Source: Gammaproteobacteria bacterium
Lineage (GTDB): Bacteria; Pseudomonadota; Gammaproteobacteria; Pseudomonadales; Azotimanducaceae_A
Direction: 5' to 3'
Assembly (NCBI GenBank): GCA_026713405.1
Contig: JAPOON010000740.1
Coordinates: 1-14,684 of the forward strand
Length of the DNA stretch: 14,684 nt
Below the pieces are notes generated by a model. That model was not told where the DNA came from. It saw nothing but the letters and a program-made list of their open reading frames with translations, and made no database searches. This document shows positions 1 through 6,490 of this stretch, in pieces. A program made the position numbers and the translations under genes. Every line of letters begins with the position of its first letter. The stretch's first letter is position 1.

Positions 1-2081
1 AACACCGTCTCTACCGCCGGCTCGAGGAGCGGCTTGTGCTGGGAGGCGAATTCAATCTCGATGGGCTTGCCCTCGGCAGGGCCCTGTTCCATCTGCCTCA
101 CTTCCACGGCGATGCCCGCTAGGTCCCCGGTGCGCTGGCGGATATCCTCCAGGATTTCGGTGGTCTTTCGCTCCCTGTCGTTCTCGTCGTGCAGTTCGAT
201 GAAGTGCCGGCCGACGATATCGAAACCGCCGCCGCCCCCCCAGGGAGAGGAGATGTTGGACAACGACGTATAAGTGTTGACATCAAGGATGCCGCTGGTC
301 TGCAGTATCCGCTCTTCCACCTCGCCGACCAGGGTGTCGATCTCTTCGGCAGCCAGGTTGCCCCTGGCGCGGACGGTGACGATGGCGAACTTGCCTTCCG
401 TATCGGAAAAGAAAAGCACGCCCTTTCCGAACTCGCCGTACGCCCAGAAAGTCCCGCAGACGACGGCAAGGGCCAGGGCAAGGGTAAGCCCCGCGTGACG
501 GGTCGCCACACGGAGAATCCGGGCATACAGCCCGGTGATCGTCCGCATCCTGGAAGGGTCGCCTTCCTCCAGTTGCCGTAGCGTTTCCACCGAGCGTGCA
601 TCCCGGGCGCCGGGACGGCCGAACAGCGCGCCCAGCACCGGCCCGAAAATCAGTGCATACAGCAGCGAACCCGTAAGCACCGTGAATACGGTCACCGGCA
701 GGTAGCGCATGAATTGCCCGGGCACGCCCGGCCAGAACATCAGCGGCAGGAATGCGGCCAGGGTGGTTGCGATGGAGGCGGTGACCGGCCAGAGCATGCG
801 TTTGGCGGCCAGCGCATAGGCACTGCGGCGGTCAAAGCCCTCGACCATCTTGCGGTCGGCGTATTCGGTGACGACGATGGCCCCGTCGATCAGCATGCCG
901 AGCCCGAGCAGCATGCCGAACATGACCATGAAGTTGAATGTGTACCCGATCAGGTAGAGCAGCGTCATCGAGAACAGGAAGGAAACGGGAATGCCCAGCC
1001 CGACGATGACGCCGCTGCGGAACCCCATGGCAGCCACGACGACGATCATGACGAGTGCGAGCGCCGTCAGGATGTTGCCCTGCAGTTCGGTGACCTGCTG
1101 CAGGGTCCAGGGCGCCTGGTCCTGCGAGTAGTAGACGGACACCTTTGCGGGCAGGTTCGGGCGAACCTTGTCGACCGTCTGCTTTACGGCGGCGATCGTG
1201 TCGACGATGTTGGCATTGGCGCGCTTCAGGATGTTCAGGGAGATCGCGGCTTCGCCGTTGACGCGGGCGTAGCTGGTGCGGTCCTTGAAGGTGCGGCGCA
1301 CGGTTGCGACATCGCCGAGAGTAACCACCGCATCGTCCTTGACCCGCACGGGCAGGTCGAACACATCGCGGGCGTCCTCGATGACGCTCGGTACCTTGAC
1401 GGAGAAGCGTCCCTCGCCGGTGTCGAGGCTGCCCGCGGGAATCAGGCGGTTGTTGCGGACGATGGTGTTGATCAGTTCGTCGTTGGCGATCCGGTAGGCT
1501 TCGAGCGCATTGGGGTCGATGATCGCTTCGAGCACTTCCTCCCGGTGGCCCTGCAATTCGGCATCGAGCACCTCGGGAATGATCTCGATCTCGTCCTTCA
1601 GCTCGATCGCAAGGTTGTAGAGCACGCGTTCCGGTACATCCTCGCCGACGAGGTTGACCTGGAGGATCGGAAAGTCCTCGGTGGTGGTCTCGCGACTGAT
1701 CGGTTCCTCGATGGTGCCCGGCATCTCGGGCCTTGCGTTGTCCACGGCTTCCCGAACGTCCTGAAGCGCACGGTCGAGATCGTATTCCGCATCGAACTCG
1801 ACCATGACCGTTGCCGACCCTTCCGAAGCGTACGAAGTCAACTCGTCGATGCCCTCGACGTTGCGCAACTCCACTTCGAGAGGCATGACCAGCAGCCGTT
1901 CCGCGTCCTCCGGCGTGATGCCCTCGTGTATGACCGTGATGATGTAGAAGGGAATCTGGATGTTGGGCTCGTTGGCGACGGGAATGGCGTTGCGGGCGAA
2001 CAGGCCCGCCACCACCACCATGACCATGACCATGAGGGTGGTCTTGTAGCGGTTGATGGCCGCATCGATGACGGCGTTCAT
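1..2081 (-). CDS. RND efflux transporter permease subunit (AcrB/HAE-like), 3' end outside window
   Basis: This is the inner-membrane proton-driven pump of a tripartite RND efflux system. About 693 codons are visible and the reading frame is open to the left edge, so the C-terminal third is missing. It begins with a short cytosolic stretch (MNAVIDAAINRYKTT) and a first membrane helix. A large periplasmic porter region follows, with the usual start IPVANEPNIQIPFY. A membrane block comes next, containing the TM4 motif GLGMLIDGAIVVTE with Asp399, and then a second periplasmic region. Family members normally carry two adjacent aspartates in TM4 (D407/D408 in AcrB); here the second is Gly400. The ATG overlaps the stop of the adaptor gene by four bases (ATGA), which indicates translational coupling and one operon. 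The substrate cannot be told from sequence. RND family membership is secure. Membership of the HAE drug-efflux branch rather than a metal-efflux branch is likely, since no CzcA-type second TM4 acid is seen. Confidence 0.93.
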   Translation of the reverse strand, partial: MNAVIDAAINRYKTTLMVMVMVVVAGLFARNAIPVANEPNIQIPFYIITVIHEGITPEDAERLLVMPLEVELRNVEGIDELTSYASEGSATVMVEFDAEYDLDRALQDVREAVDNARPEMPGTIEEPISRETTTEDFPILQVNLVGEDVPERVLYNLAIELKDEIEIIPEVLDAELQGHREEVLEAIIDPNALEAYRIANDELINTIVRNNRLIPAGSLDTGEGRFSVKVPSVIEDARDVFDLPVRVKDDAVVTLGDVATVRRTFKDRTSYARVNGEAAISLNILKRANANIVDTIAAVKQTVDKVRPNLPAKVSVYYSQDQAPWTLQQVTELQGNILTALALVMIVVVAAMGFRSGVIVGLGIPVSFLFSMTLLYLIGYTFNFMVMFGMLLGLGMLIDGAIVVTEYADRKMVEGFDRRSAYALAAKRMLWPVTASIATTLAAFLPLMFWPGVPGQFMRYLPVTVFTVLTGSLLYALIFGPVLGALFGRPGARDARSVETLRQLEEGDPSRMRTITGLYARILRVATRHAGLTLALALAVVCGTFWAYGEFGKGVLFFSDTEGKFAIVTVRARGNLAAEEIDTLVGEVEERILQTSGILDVNTYTSLSNISSPWGGGGGFDIVGRHFIELHDENDRERKTTEILEDIRQRTGDLAGIAVEVRQMEQGPAEGKPIEIEFASQHKPLLEPAVETV

Positions 2082-3268
2082 GCGCTGGCGGGCCGATGCT
2101 CCGCGGCATGGGAGGCACCGGCTTCGCTGTCGGGAGACAGGGGAGCCGGTGCGATTGCCGGCGCGGCGGCGGGCATCTCCGATGTGGGCTCGAAATCGAC
2201 TTCGACGTATTCTCCGGGAACCACCAGTTCCTGCCCTACGGTGATCAGCGTCGCGATTGCGGGCAGGCCCGACACCCAGACCCCGGCGGCGTCTTCGCGG
2301 ACGATGTCCACCGCGTGAAAGCGGACGCGTCCGTCGTCGCCGATGGTGCGAACGCCGATGACCCCCGCGTCGTCCAGCGCGAACAGCGCCGGGCTTATGT
2401 GCTGCGCCTGAACCTCGGCGATGGGAATCGCGATCTCCGTGGATATGCCGCTGCGCAGTTCGTAGGCGGGGTTGGGTACGGGAATCTCGATCCGGTAGGT
2501 ACGGGTGGCGGGATCGCTCTGCCGGCCGACGAAGCTGATCGCCCCGGTGACCTGCCGTCCGCCGTTTAGCAGGCCCCGGGCCTGCTGCCCGACGGACACC
2601 CGCGCCACGTCGGCCTCGGAAATGCGTCCGACGAGCAGCATCGGGTCGAGATCGACGATGGTGGCGCAGGGAGAGCCGGGGTTCACATAGTCGCCGACTT
2701 CCTGATGAACGTCTTCCACGATGCCATTGAACGGCGCCTTGATGTGGGTTTTGGCCATGTCCAGTTCGCTGCGCTTCAGTTCCGCCTCCGCACCGGCCAG
2801 CCGCGCCCTGGCCTGGGCGACTGCGGTCTCGGACAAGAGCCCGCGCGCCTGCAGTTCGAGGCTGCCGTCGTACTCGAGGCGCACCTGGTTCAGCGCCTCG
2901 AGCGTCAGCTGGAGTTCAGCCTCGCGGTCTTCGACGGAGATGCGGCAGAGCAGGTCGCCGGCGGTCACCCGGGAGCCGCGCTCCACCGGCCGTTGCACGA
3001 CGGTTCCGGTCAATTCGGCGCGCACCTGCACCGTGCGCTTGTTCTCGGTCTTGCCCCGCACCCGCAGGTGCCGAAGCTGCGGAGTGGCGTGGATGACCCG
3101 GGCGCGTACCCGGGTCGGAGGGCGATCCTGGGCCATGGCGGCCCGCTGTTTCGCCAGTTCGGCAGGTGTGGGCTTGGGCGGCGGATCTTCCGTACCGATC
3201 TGCCCGGAGAGCAGCCAGACGCCGATCGCAACGGCGATGGCCAGGGCGGTTATGTACGTTCGACGCAT
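2078..3268 (-). CDS. RND efflux periplasmic adaptor subunit (HlyD/AcrA-type membrane fusion protein)
   Basis: At 396 residues this matches the usual length of the family. The adaptor bridges the inner-membrane RND pump and an outer-membrane channel. An uncleaved N-terminal helix or signal anchor lies at about residues 7-22 (TALAIAVAIGVWLL), and there is no lipobox cysteine. The first half-lipoyl motif is at about 83-110 (RAELTGTVVQRPVERG). A helical hairpin rich in Glu, Leu and Ala spans about 112-172, and the second half-lipoyl motif is at about 175-205 (IKAPFNGIVEDVHQEVGDYV). The beta-barrel and membrane-proximal domains follow. The last 35 residues are a Pro/Ala-rich tail of no evident fold. 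The ATG at 3268 has only a weak ribosome site (GTAGG). The gene is first in the operon and overlaps the permease start. No outer-membrane TolC-like gene is visible, so the channel is either beyond the left edge or encoded elsewhere. Confidence 0.93.
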   Translation of the reverse strand: MRRTYITALAIAVAIGVWLLSGQIGTEDPPPKPTPAELAKQRAAMAQDRPPTRVRARVIHATPQLRHLRVRGKTENKRTVQVRAELTGTVVQRPVERGSRVTAGDLLCRISVEDREAELQLTLEALNQVRLEYDGSLELQARGLLSETAVAQARARLAGAEAELKRSELDMAKTHIKAPFNGIVEDVHQEVGDYVNPGSPCATIVDLDPMLLVGRISEADVARVSVGQQARGLLNGGRQVTGAISFVGRQSDPATRTYRIEIPVPNPAYELRSGISTEIAIPIAEVQAQHISPALFALDDAGVIGVRTIGDDGRVRFHAVDIVREDAAGVWVSGLPAIATLITVGQELVVPGEYVEVDFEPTSEMPAAAPAIAPAPLSPDSEAGASHAAEHRPASA

Positions 3269-3275
3269 TGCCTAC

Positions 3276-3327
3276 CGGGGCGATGCCCCACTCCCGTTGG
3301 ATTGCGGCGAACGGGTGCGAACTTCAC
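3276..3327 (+). repeat. Dispersed intergenic repeat, copy A
   Basis: Two blocks are shared with copy B at the same spacing: an identical ten-base block (cggggcgatg, 3276-3285) and, nineteen bases further on, cggcgaacgggtgcgaactt (3305-3324), which differs from copy B at one base. The spacer is not conserved apart from a shared ACTC. The second block contains GCGAAC twice, ten bases apart. This copy lies in the leader of the RND adaptor gene, in opposite orientation to it. No coding content is evident. Confidence 0.6.
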
Positions 3328-3356
3328 TCAATTGAGCACCTGTCTGGTGAATTTTC

Positions 3357-3387
3357 GCGCACTTTCTGGCGCACTATCGGCGCATTT
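3357..3387. repeat. Three helically phased direct repeats (GCGCAYT) upstream of the RND operon
   Basis: GCGCACT begins at 3357 and 3369, and GCGCATT at 3380, giving 12- and 11-base spacing, about one helical turn each. They lie about 90-120 bases upstream of the adaptor start codon, in the intergenic region between that gene and the glyoxalase gene. This arrangement fits cooperative binding of a regulator on one face of the DNA, but no known motif is recognised. Confidence 0.35.
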
Positions 3388-3403
3388 GACGTTTGGTTTC
3401 GCG

Positions 3404-3418
3404 GGTCAGCCGCTGACC
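3404..3418. promoter_or_regulatory. Candidate operator: perfect 15-base inverted repeat upstream of RND operon
   Basis: GGTCAGC-C-GCTGACC is a perfect seven-base inverted repeat with a one-base centre, about 136-150 bases upstream of the adaptor ATG. Dimeric repressors of the TetR or MarR type commonly bind such sites in front of efflux operons. No regulator gene is present in the window, so the assignment rests only on symmetry and position. It could instead be a small hairpin. Confidence 0.35.
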
Positions 3419-3464
3419 GGCTGTCCCGGCAACCCGTAGATGGGGCGAAATAATGGAACAAGTG

Positions 3465-3504
3465 CTACGAAAAGTAACACATTGCGGTGGGCGGAACCAC
3501 CGCA
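3465..3504 (-). terminator. Possible terminator of the glyoxalase gene
   Basis: A perfect eight-base stem (TGCGGTGG / CCACCGCA, 3483-3490 and 3497-3504, six-base loop) lies five bases beyond the stop codon of the minus-strand glyoxalase gene. On that strand the stem is followed by AATGTGTTACTTTT. The U-rich part starts several bases after the stem rather than directly at it, so termination may be weak. Confidence 0.45.
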
Positions 3505-3508
3505 GGGC

Positions 3509-3928
3509 TTACCAGACGCCGGTATTTCCCATGTCTTGCCAGGGCTCCGCCGCCGGCAGCGCCTGCCCGCGCTGCAGGAGTTCCACGGATACGCCGTCCG
3601 GCGAACGAACGAATGCCATGCGTCCGTCGCGGGGCGGGCGGTTGATGGTCACGCCCGAGTCCATGAGGTGCTGGCACGTGGCGTAGATGTCGTCCACCTC
3701 GTAGGCGAGATGCCCGAAATTGCGTCCGCCGGTCAATTCTTCCGGATCCCAGTTCCAGGTGAGCTCGACCTGCGCGGATTCGTTGCCCGGCGCGGCCAGA
3801 AAGACCAGCGTGAAGCGGCCGGGCTCGCTCTCGTGCCGGCCCACCTCTTCGAGCCCGAGTTTGTTGCAGTAGAAGTCCAGCGACTCGTCGATATCGGTGA
3901 CGCGAACCATGGTGTGCAGGTATTTCAT
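3509..3928 (-). CDS. gloA: Lactoylglutathione lyase-like VOC-family protein (glyoxalase I)
   Basis: At 139 residues this is a typical single-unit glyoxalase I. The family isomerises the hemithioacetal of methylglyoxal and glutathione to S-lactoylglutathione in the cytosol, using a metal ion held by two His and two Glu. All four expected ligands can be placed: His5 (LHTMVRV), Glu55 (QVELTWNW), His73 (FGHLAYEV) and Glu116 (SVELLQ). The motifs ELTWNWD and GHLAYEVDD resemble E. coli GloA closely. A strong ribosome site (GGAGGA, 3937-3942) sits eight bases before the ATG at 3928. The gene lies between two minus-strand terminator-like hairpins, so it is probably transcribed alone. The tail beyond residue 118 (ALPAAEPWQDMGNTGVW) is slightly longer than in E. 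coli. Other VOC enzymes with related substrates cannot be excluded, but the match to the glyoxalase I ligand set is good. Confidence 0.88.
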   Translation of the reverse strand: MKYLHTMVRVTDIDESLDFYCNKLGLEEVGRHESEPGRFTLVFLAAPGNESAQVELTWNWDPEELTGGRNFGHLAYEVDDIYATCQHLMDSGVTINRPPRDGRMAFVRSPDGVSVELLQRGQALPAAEPWQDMGNTGVW

Positions 3929-4035
3929 GCCGTTATTCCTCCGATCAGGCGTTGGCTGTCAAGGTGTTTGCGCGTTGGGATGCAAGTGTCCTACCGGTTG
4001 TCGGCCACTGCAAGGGGGGACGTTTGGAACCAGCC

Positions 4036-4061
4036 AAAAAAAACCCCGCTTACGCGGGGTT
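4036..4061 (-). terminator. Strong rho-independent terminator
   Basis: On the minus strand the sequence reads AACCCCGC-GTAA-GCGGGGTT, a perfect eight-base GC-rich stem with a four-base loop (4061-4042), running straight into a tract of eight T residues (4043-4036). It ends the minus-strand unit that includes the peroxiredoxin, the NRAMP-like gene and the small ORF. It separates that unit from the glyoxalase gene. The plus strand has no U tract, so it acts in one direction. Confidence 0.88.
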
Positions 4062-4110
4062 GGCCAGATAGGTCATCACAAGGTCTCTACGGAGAGTTGG
4101 GATTGACCGG

Positions 4111-4212
4111 TTACAGGGCGAGGAACGAAAGCATGCTCACTGCAAGGGTTGCGAAAGCGCCGAGGAGTAGCGCTGTTTCGTTCGCCGTCAGCGGCGCGTC
4201 GCTCTCATTCAT
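4111..4212 (-). CDS. Possible small single-pass membrane protein (33 aa)
   Basis: Not a recognised family. From the ATG at 4212 the ORF encodes MNESDAPLTANETALLLGAF and then thirteen more residues ending in LSFLAL. It has a polar, acidic first half, then one continuous hydrophobic helix of about 20 residues reaching the C-terminus, as in tail-anchored or single-span miniproteins. It lies 161 bases after the NRAMP-like gene and 50 bases before the strong terminator, on the same strand, so it is positioned to be translated from that transcript. The ribosome site for the ATG is weak (CGGAA). A GTG five codons earlier (4227) has a better one (AAGGTGG, 4239-4233) and would give 38 residues. Chance occurrence remains possible for an ORF this short. 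Confidence 0.35.
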   Translation of the reverse strand: MNESDAPLTANETALLLGAFATLAVSMLSFLAL

Positions 4213-4340
4213 GTCGATTCCGTTCACGTCATCCACCTTGGCAACAGGTGCGTCCTGTAATCGGTTGAGTTCAATGCTAAGGGGCAATGCTGAAATCAGT
4301 TCACAGCAAATGTGGAATGAAAATGGATTGGAAACGGGGC

Positions 4341-4359
4341 CCCGGCGCTGCCTGCCGGG
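4341..4359 (-). terminator. GC-rich hairpin just after the NRAMP-like gene
   Basis: CCCGGC (4341-4346) pairs perfectly with GCCGGG (4354-4359) across a seven-base loop, starting fifteen bases past the stop codon at 4374 on the minus strand. It is followed by GGCCCCGTTTCC, which lacks a proper U tract. It may be a weak terminator or an mRNA-stabilising structure that lets some transcription continue to the strong terminator further on. Confidence 0.3.
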
Positions 4360-4373
4360 CGATTTCAGCCCCC

Positions 4374-5660
4374 TCAGCCGTGGATGAAACGGACGTACAG
4401 GTAAATGATGCTGGCCGCTGCGAGGACGACGAGACCGGCAAGGCTCCACAGCCGTAGCCCGCGCGACGGCCTGTAAGCCAGCGGCACTTCGGCGCCGGTC
4501 ATGGCCCGGTGATTGAGCAAGGCGTAGATGGGCGCCATGACGAATCCCAGGGTGGTTGTCAGGTCGATGAACCGGGTAAAGGAAGTCAGAAGAACCGCAA
4601 GCAGCGTAAAGGAGCCCAGCGCGCAGGCCCAAATGAGCGCCGGGACAAACCACCGGGGCGCTTCCGTGCCGCGCAGTCCGGCGAATGCGTAGGCGAACTG
4701 GCGCGGGTAGCCGTCCATGGCGGCGAGCAACGTGGAGAACATCGCGGCGATGGCCGCCGCGCCGATCAGGTAGAAACTCCAGCCGCCGACGGTCTCCGTA
4801 AACAGCGCAATCACCTGGGCGGCGAACTCCGGGGGCGAATCCCTGGGCGCTATGCCGGGTTCGTGCATCACGGCGATGCCAAGCAGGAGGAAGCCGACCG
4901 CGAGCACCATGGCGGTCACGTAGCCAAGATTGAAGTCGAAGCGGGCGTGGGTGCTGGAGATACCCGTTCCCGACGCTTTCAGCTTGGCGCTTGTCCAGAC
5001 GGAGGTGAGGATGGAGGCGTCCACGGGGGTCGGCAGCCAGCCCGCCATGGCGACCACGAACAACAGCAGGGGGACATCGATACGCTCGAAGGCGAAGTTG
5101 CCGACGCTCCAGTCGATTTTCGGTACGGCGGCGCCTGCGGCGACTACCACCATGACGACCAGGACGAATACCAGGGCCTTGCCGACGCGCTCCAGCCAAC
5201 GGTAGTGGCCAATCGTCAACAGCAGCGCCGTGCCGGCCATGAGCCAGCCGGTCAGCGCGACGGGGCTCATGGCCAGGTCGAACACGGTAAGCACCAACCC
5301 CGCGGTGGTGACGGCAATGGCAGCCAGCACGAACCAGACGGTCAGGAGTTGGGTGACCAGGTACAGGGATACCGCCCACCAGCCCTGGTCGATGTAGTTT
5401 TCCGGCAGGCTCTTGCCGGTTGCAGCGGTGTACTGGCTGCCGAAGCGGATGGCGGGGTACTTGACGATGCCGATAACGACAATCAGCGCGACCATGGCCA
5501 GCCCGTAAACCGCGCCGGCCCGGGTCGACTGAACGACGTGGGAGACGCCGATGGCGGCTGCGGCGAACAGGATGCCGGGCCCAAGCGCGGCGAAGCGCCC
5601 GGACGCGGCGGGGCGCCCGGATGCGGCGGGGCGCCCGGAGCCGGCCTCGGGCCCGTTCAT
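4374..5660 (-). CDS. Divergent NRAMP-fold membrane transporter lacking canonical metal motifs
   Basis: From the ATG at 5660 this is 428 residues with about eleven hydrophobic segments. The pattern GPGILFAAAAI in the first helix and the overall layout place it in the NRAMP/MntH superfamily of the LeuT fold. The key residues differ. Where manganese/iron NRAMPs have DPGN in TM1, exactly eight residues after GPG, this protein has GVSH (38-41). Where TM6 normally has the metal-binding MPH, it reads MAGWLPTPVD (205-214). The fold is therefore supported, but transport of Mn or Fe is not, and the substrate is unknown. The N-terminus is low-complexity (GRPAASGRPAASGR) and encoded by a tandem repeat. 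A TTG at 5675 could add five residues; ATG is preferred. Neither start has a clear ribosome site. The gene follows the peroxiredoxin by 22 bases on the same strand, suggesting co-transcription. Confidence 0.82.
   Translation of the reverse strand: MNGPEAGSGRPAASGRPAASGRFAALGPGILFAAAAIGVSHVVQSTRAGAVYGLAMVALIVVIGIVKYPAIRFGSQYTAATGKSLPENYIDQGWWAVSLYLVTQLLTVWFVLAAIAVTTAGLVLTVFDLAMSPVALTGWLMAGTALLLTIGHYRWLERVGKALVFVLVVMVVVAAGAAVPKIDWSVGNFAFERIDVPLLLFVVAMAGWLPTPVDASILTSVWTSAKLKASGTGISSTHARFDFNLGYVTAMVLAVGFLLLGIAVMHEPGIAPRDSPPEFAAQVIALFTETVGGWSFYLIGAAAIAAMFSTLLAAMDGYPRQFAYAFAGLRGTEAPRWFVPALIWACALGSFTLLAVLLTSFTRFIDLTTTLGFVMAPIYALLNHRAMTGAEVPLAYRPSRGLRLWSLAGLVVLAAASIIYLYVRFIHG
5595..5648. repeat. 18-base tandem repeat in the N-terminal coding region of the NRAMP-like gene
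   Basis: Two copies of gcgcccggaYgcggcggg (5595-5612 and 5613-5630) differ at one base. A third, degenerate copy begins gcgcccggagccgg (5631-5644). In protein they give the repeated GRPAAS units ahead of the first membrane helix. Because the unit is a multiple of three, copy-number change would keep the frame. Confidence 0.75.
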
Positions 5661-5682
5661 GCCGTTCGGGCCCAAGCGTGAA

Positions 5683-6342
5683 CTATTCGGGCTGCGGCAC
5701 GATTCTCAGATAGGGTTTCGGCGCCCGCCAGCCGTCCGGAAATTTCTCCCGGGCCGCCTCGTCGGATACCGCGGGCACGATGATGACGTCTTCTCCGTGC
5801 TGCCAGTTCACGGGGGTTGCAACCTGATGCCTTGCGGTGAGCTGGCACGAATCGACCAACCGCAGCTCTTCGTCGAAGTTGCGCCCGGTGCTCGTGGGGT
5901 AGGTGAGCATGGCCTTGATGGTCTTGTCCGGGCCGATCACGAATACAGAGCGGACGGTGGCGTTGTCGACCGGTGTCCGGCCCTCGGAGGTGTCGCCCGC
6001 TTCGGCCGGCAGCATGTCGTAAAGTTTCGCCACGTTGAGTTCCGGGTCGCCGATCAGCGGGTAGTTGACCGCGTGGCCCTGGGTTTCCTCGATATCCTTC
6101 GACCACTCGGCGTGGTTGGTCACCGGGTCGACGCTCAAGCCGATGACCTTGCAGTTGCGGCTGGCAAACTCCGGTGCGAGGCCGGCCATGTAGCCGAGTT
6201 CGGTGGTGCACACCGGGGTGAAATCCTTGGGGTGCGAGAACAGGATGGCCCAGCCGTCGCCGATCCAGTCGTGAAAACTGATGGTTCCCTGGGTCGTTTC
6301 GGCGGTGAAGTCGGGCGCCGTGGAGTTGATTCGAAGCGTCAT
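5683..6342 (-). CDS. Peroxiredoxin, 1-Cys (Prx6) type
   Basis: At 219 residues this is the usual length for the Prx6 group (AhpC/TSA domain plus C-terminal 1-cysPrx_C domain). It would reduce hydrogen peroxide and organic hydroperoxides in the cytosol. The peroxidatic site is SHPKDFTPVCTTE, with Cys45, Thr42, Pro38 and His37; Arg131 (TVRSVF) fits the conserved active-site arginine. The group-typical GLSVDP and NYPLIGDP stretches are present at 68-73 and 93-100, and the C-terminal domain carries TPVNWQHGEDVII and FPDGWRAPKPYLR. There are further cysteines at 64 and 166, but no Prx1-type VCP resolving motif near the C-terminus, so an external thiol reductant is expected. The ATG at 6342 has a GGGAAG ribosome site five bases upstream. 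The gene is divergent from the livH-led operon, and the NRAMP-like gene follows it closely. Confidence 0.93.
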   Translation of the reverse strand: MTLRINSTAPDFTAETTQGTISFHDWIGDGWAILFSHPKDFTPVCTTELGYMAGLAPEFASRNCKVIGLSVDPVTNHAEWSKDIEETQGHAVNYPLIGDPELNVAKLYDMLPAEAGDTSEGRTPVDNATVRSVFVIGPDKTIKAMLTYPTSTGRNFDEELRLVDSCQLTARHQVATPVNWQHGEDVIIVPAVSDEAAREKFPDGWRAPKPYLRIVPQPE

Positions 6343-6490
6343 GATCTTCCCAATGTCCGTAAAAACGGCAAATCTACCACCCTTTGGTGATTAATGTGAT
6401 ACTCCGCGGCTTGTCCTGGGACAGGGAAGAGTGGTGCTCGAGCGCGGCCTGATGTACGGGCGAAAGCCCGGGCCGGTGTAAGGACTGCCG
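6343..6490. promoter_or_regulatory. Divergent intergenic region: promoters of the peroxiredoxin unit and of the liv-type operon
   Basis: These 148 bases separate two oppositely transcribed units and must hold both promoters. On the plus strand TGTGATACT (6395-6403) looks like an extended -10 element, without a clear -35. GTGAT occurs twice in tgattaatgtgat. Nearer livH, CGGGC-GAAA-GCCCG (6457-6470) forms a stable GNRA-loop hairpin, ten bases before the ribosome site TAAGGA (6479-6484). No OxyR or CRP consensus is seen. Confidence 0.4.

Noticed and set aside
832..2118. A 428-codon minus-strand ORF in another frame of the RND permease
   Set aside because: It is rich in Arg, His and Gly with no recognisable domain. 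The frame starting at 2081 carries the RND motifs through the whole stretch.
714..2318. A 534-codon plus-strand ORF opposite the RND genes
   Set aside because: It is antisense to the RND permease and adaptor, whose motifs are clear. Its translation is low-complexity in Asp, His, Gly and Val, as expected from the complementary frame of GC-rich coding DNA.
3957..3962. A consensus TTGACA -35 box on the minus strand before the glyoxalase gene
   Set aside because: A -10 at normal spacing would overlap the ribosome site and start transcription at about the ATG, which conflicts with the strong GGAGGA site. It is probably a chance match.
4213..5379. A long alternate minus-strand frame across the NRAMP-like gene that continues into the small ORF
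   Set aside because: Its upstream part is out of frame with a clear membrane protein and has shadow composition. Only its last 33-38 codons, outside the other gene, look protein-like, and they are listed separately.
4509..5681. A 390-codon plus-strand ORF opposite the NRAMP-like gene
   Set aside because: It is a shadow of the transporter frame, rich in Gly, Gln, Asp and His, with no signal or domain.
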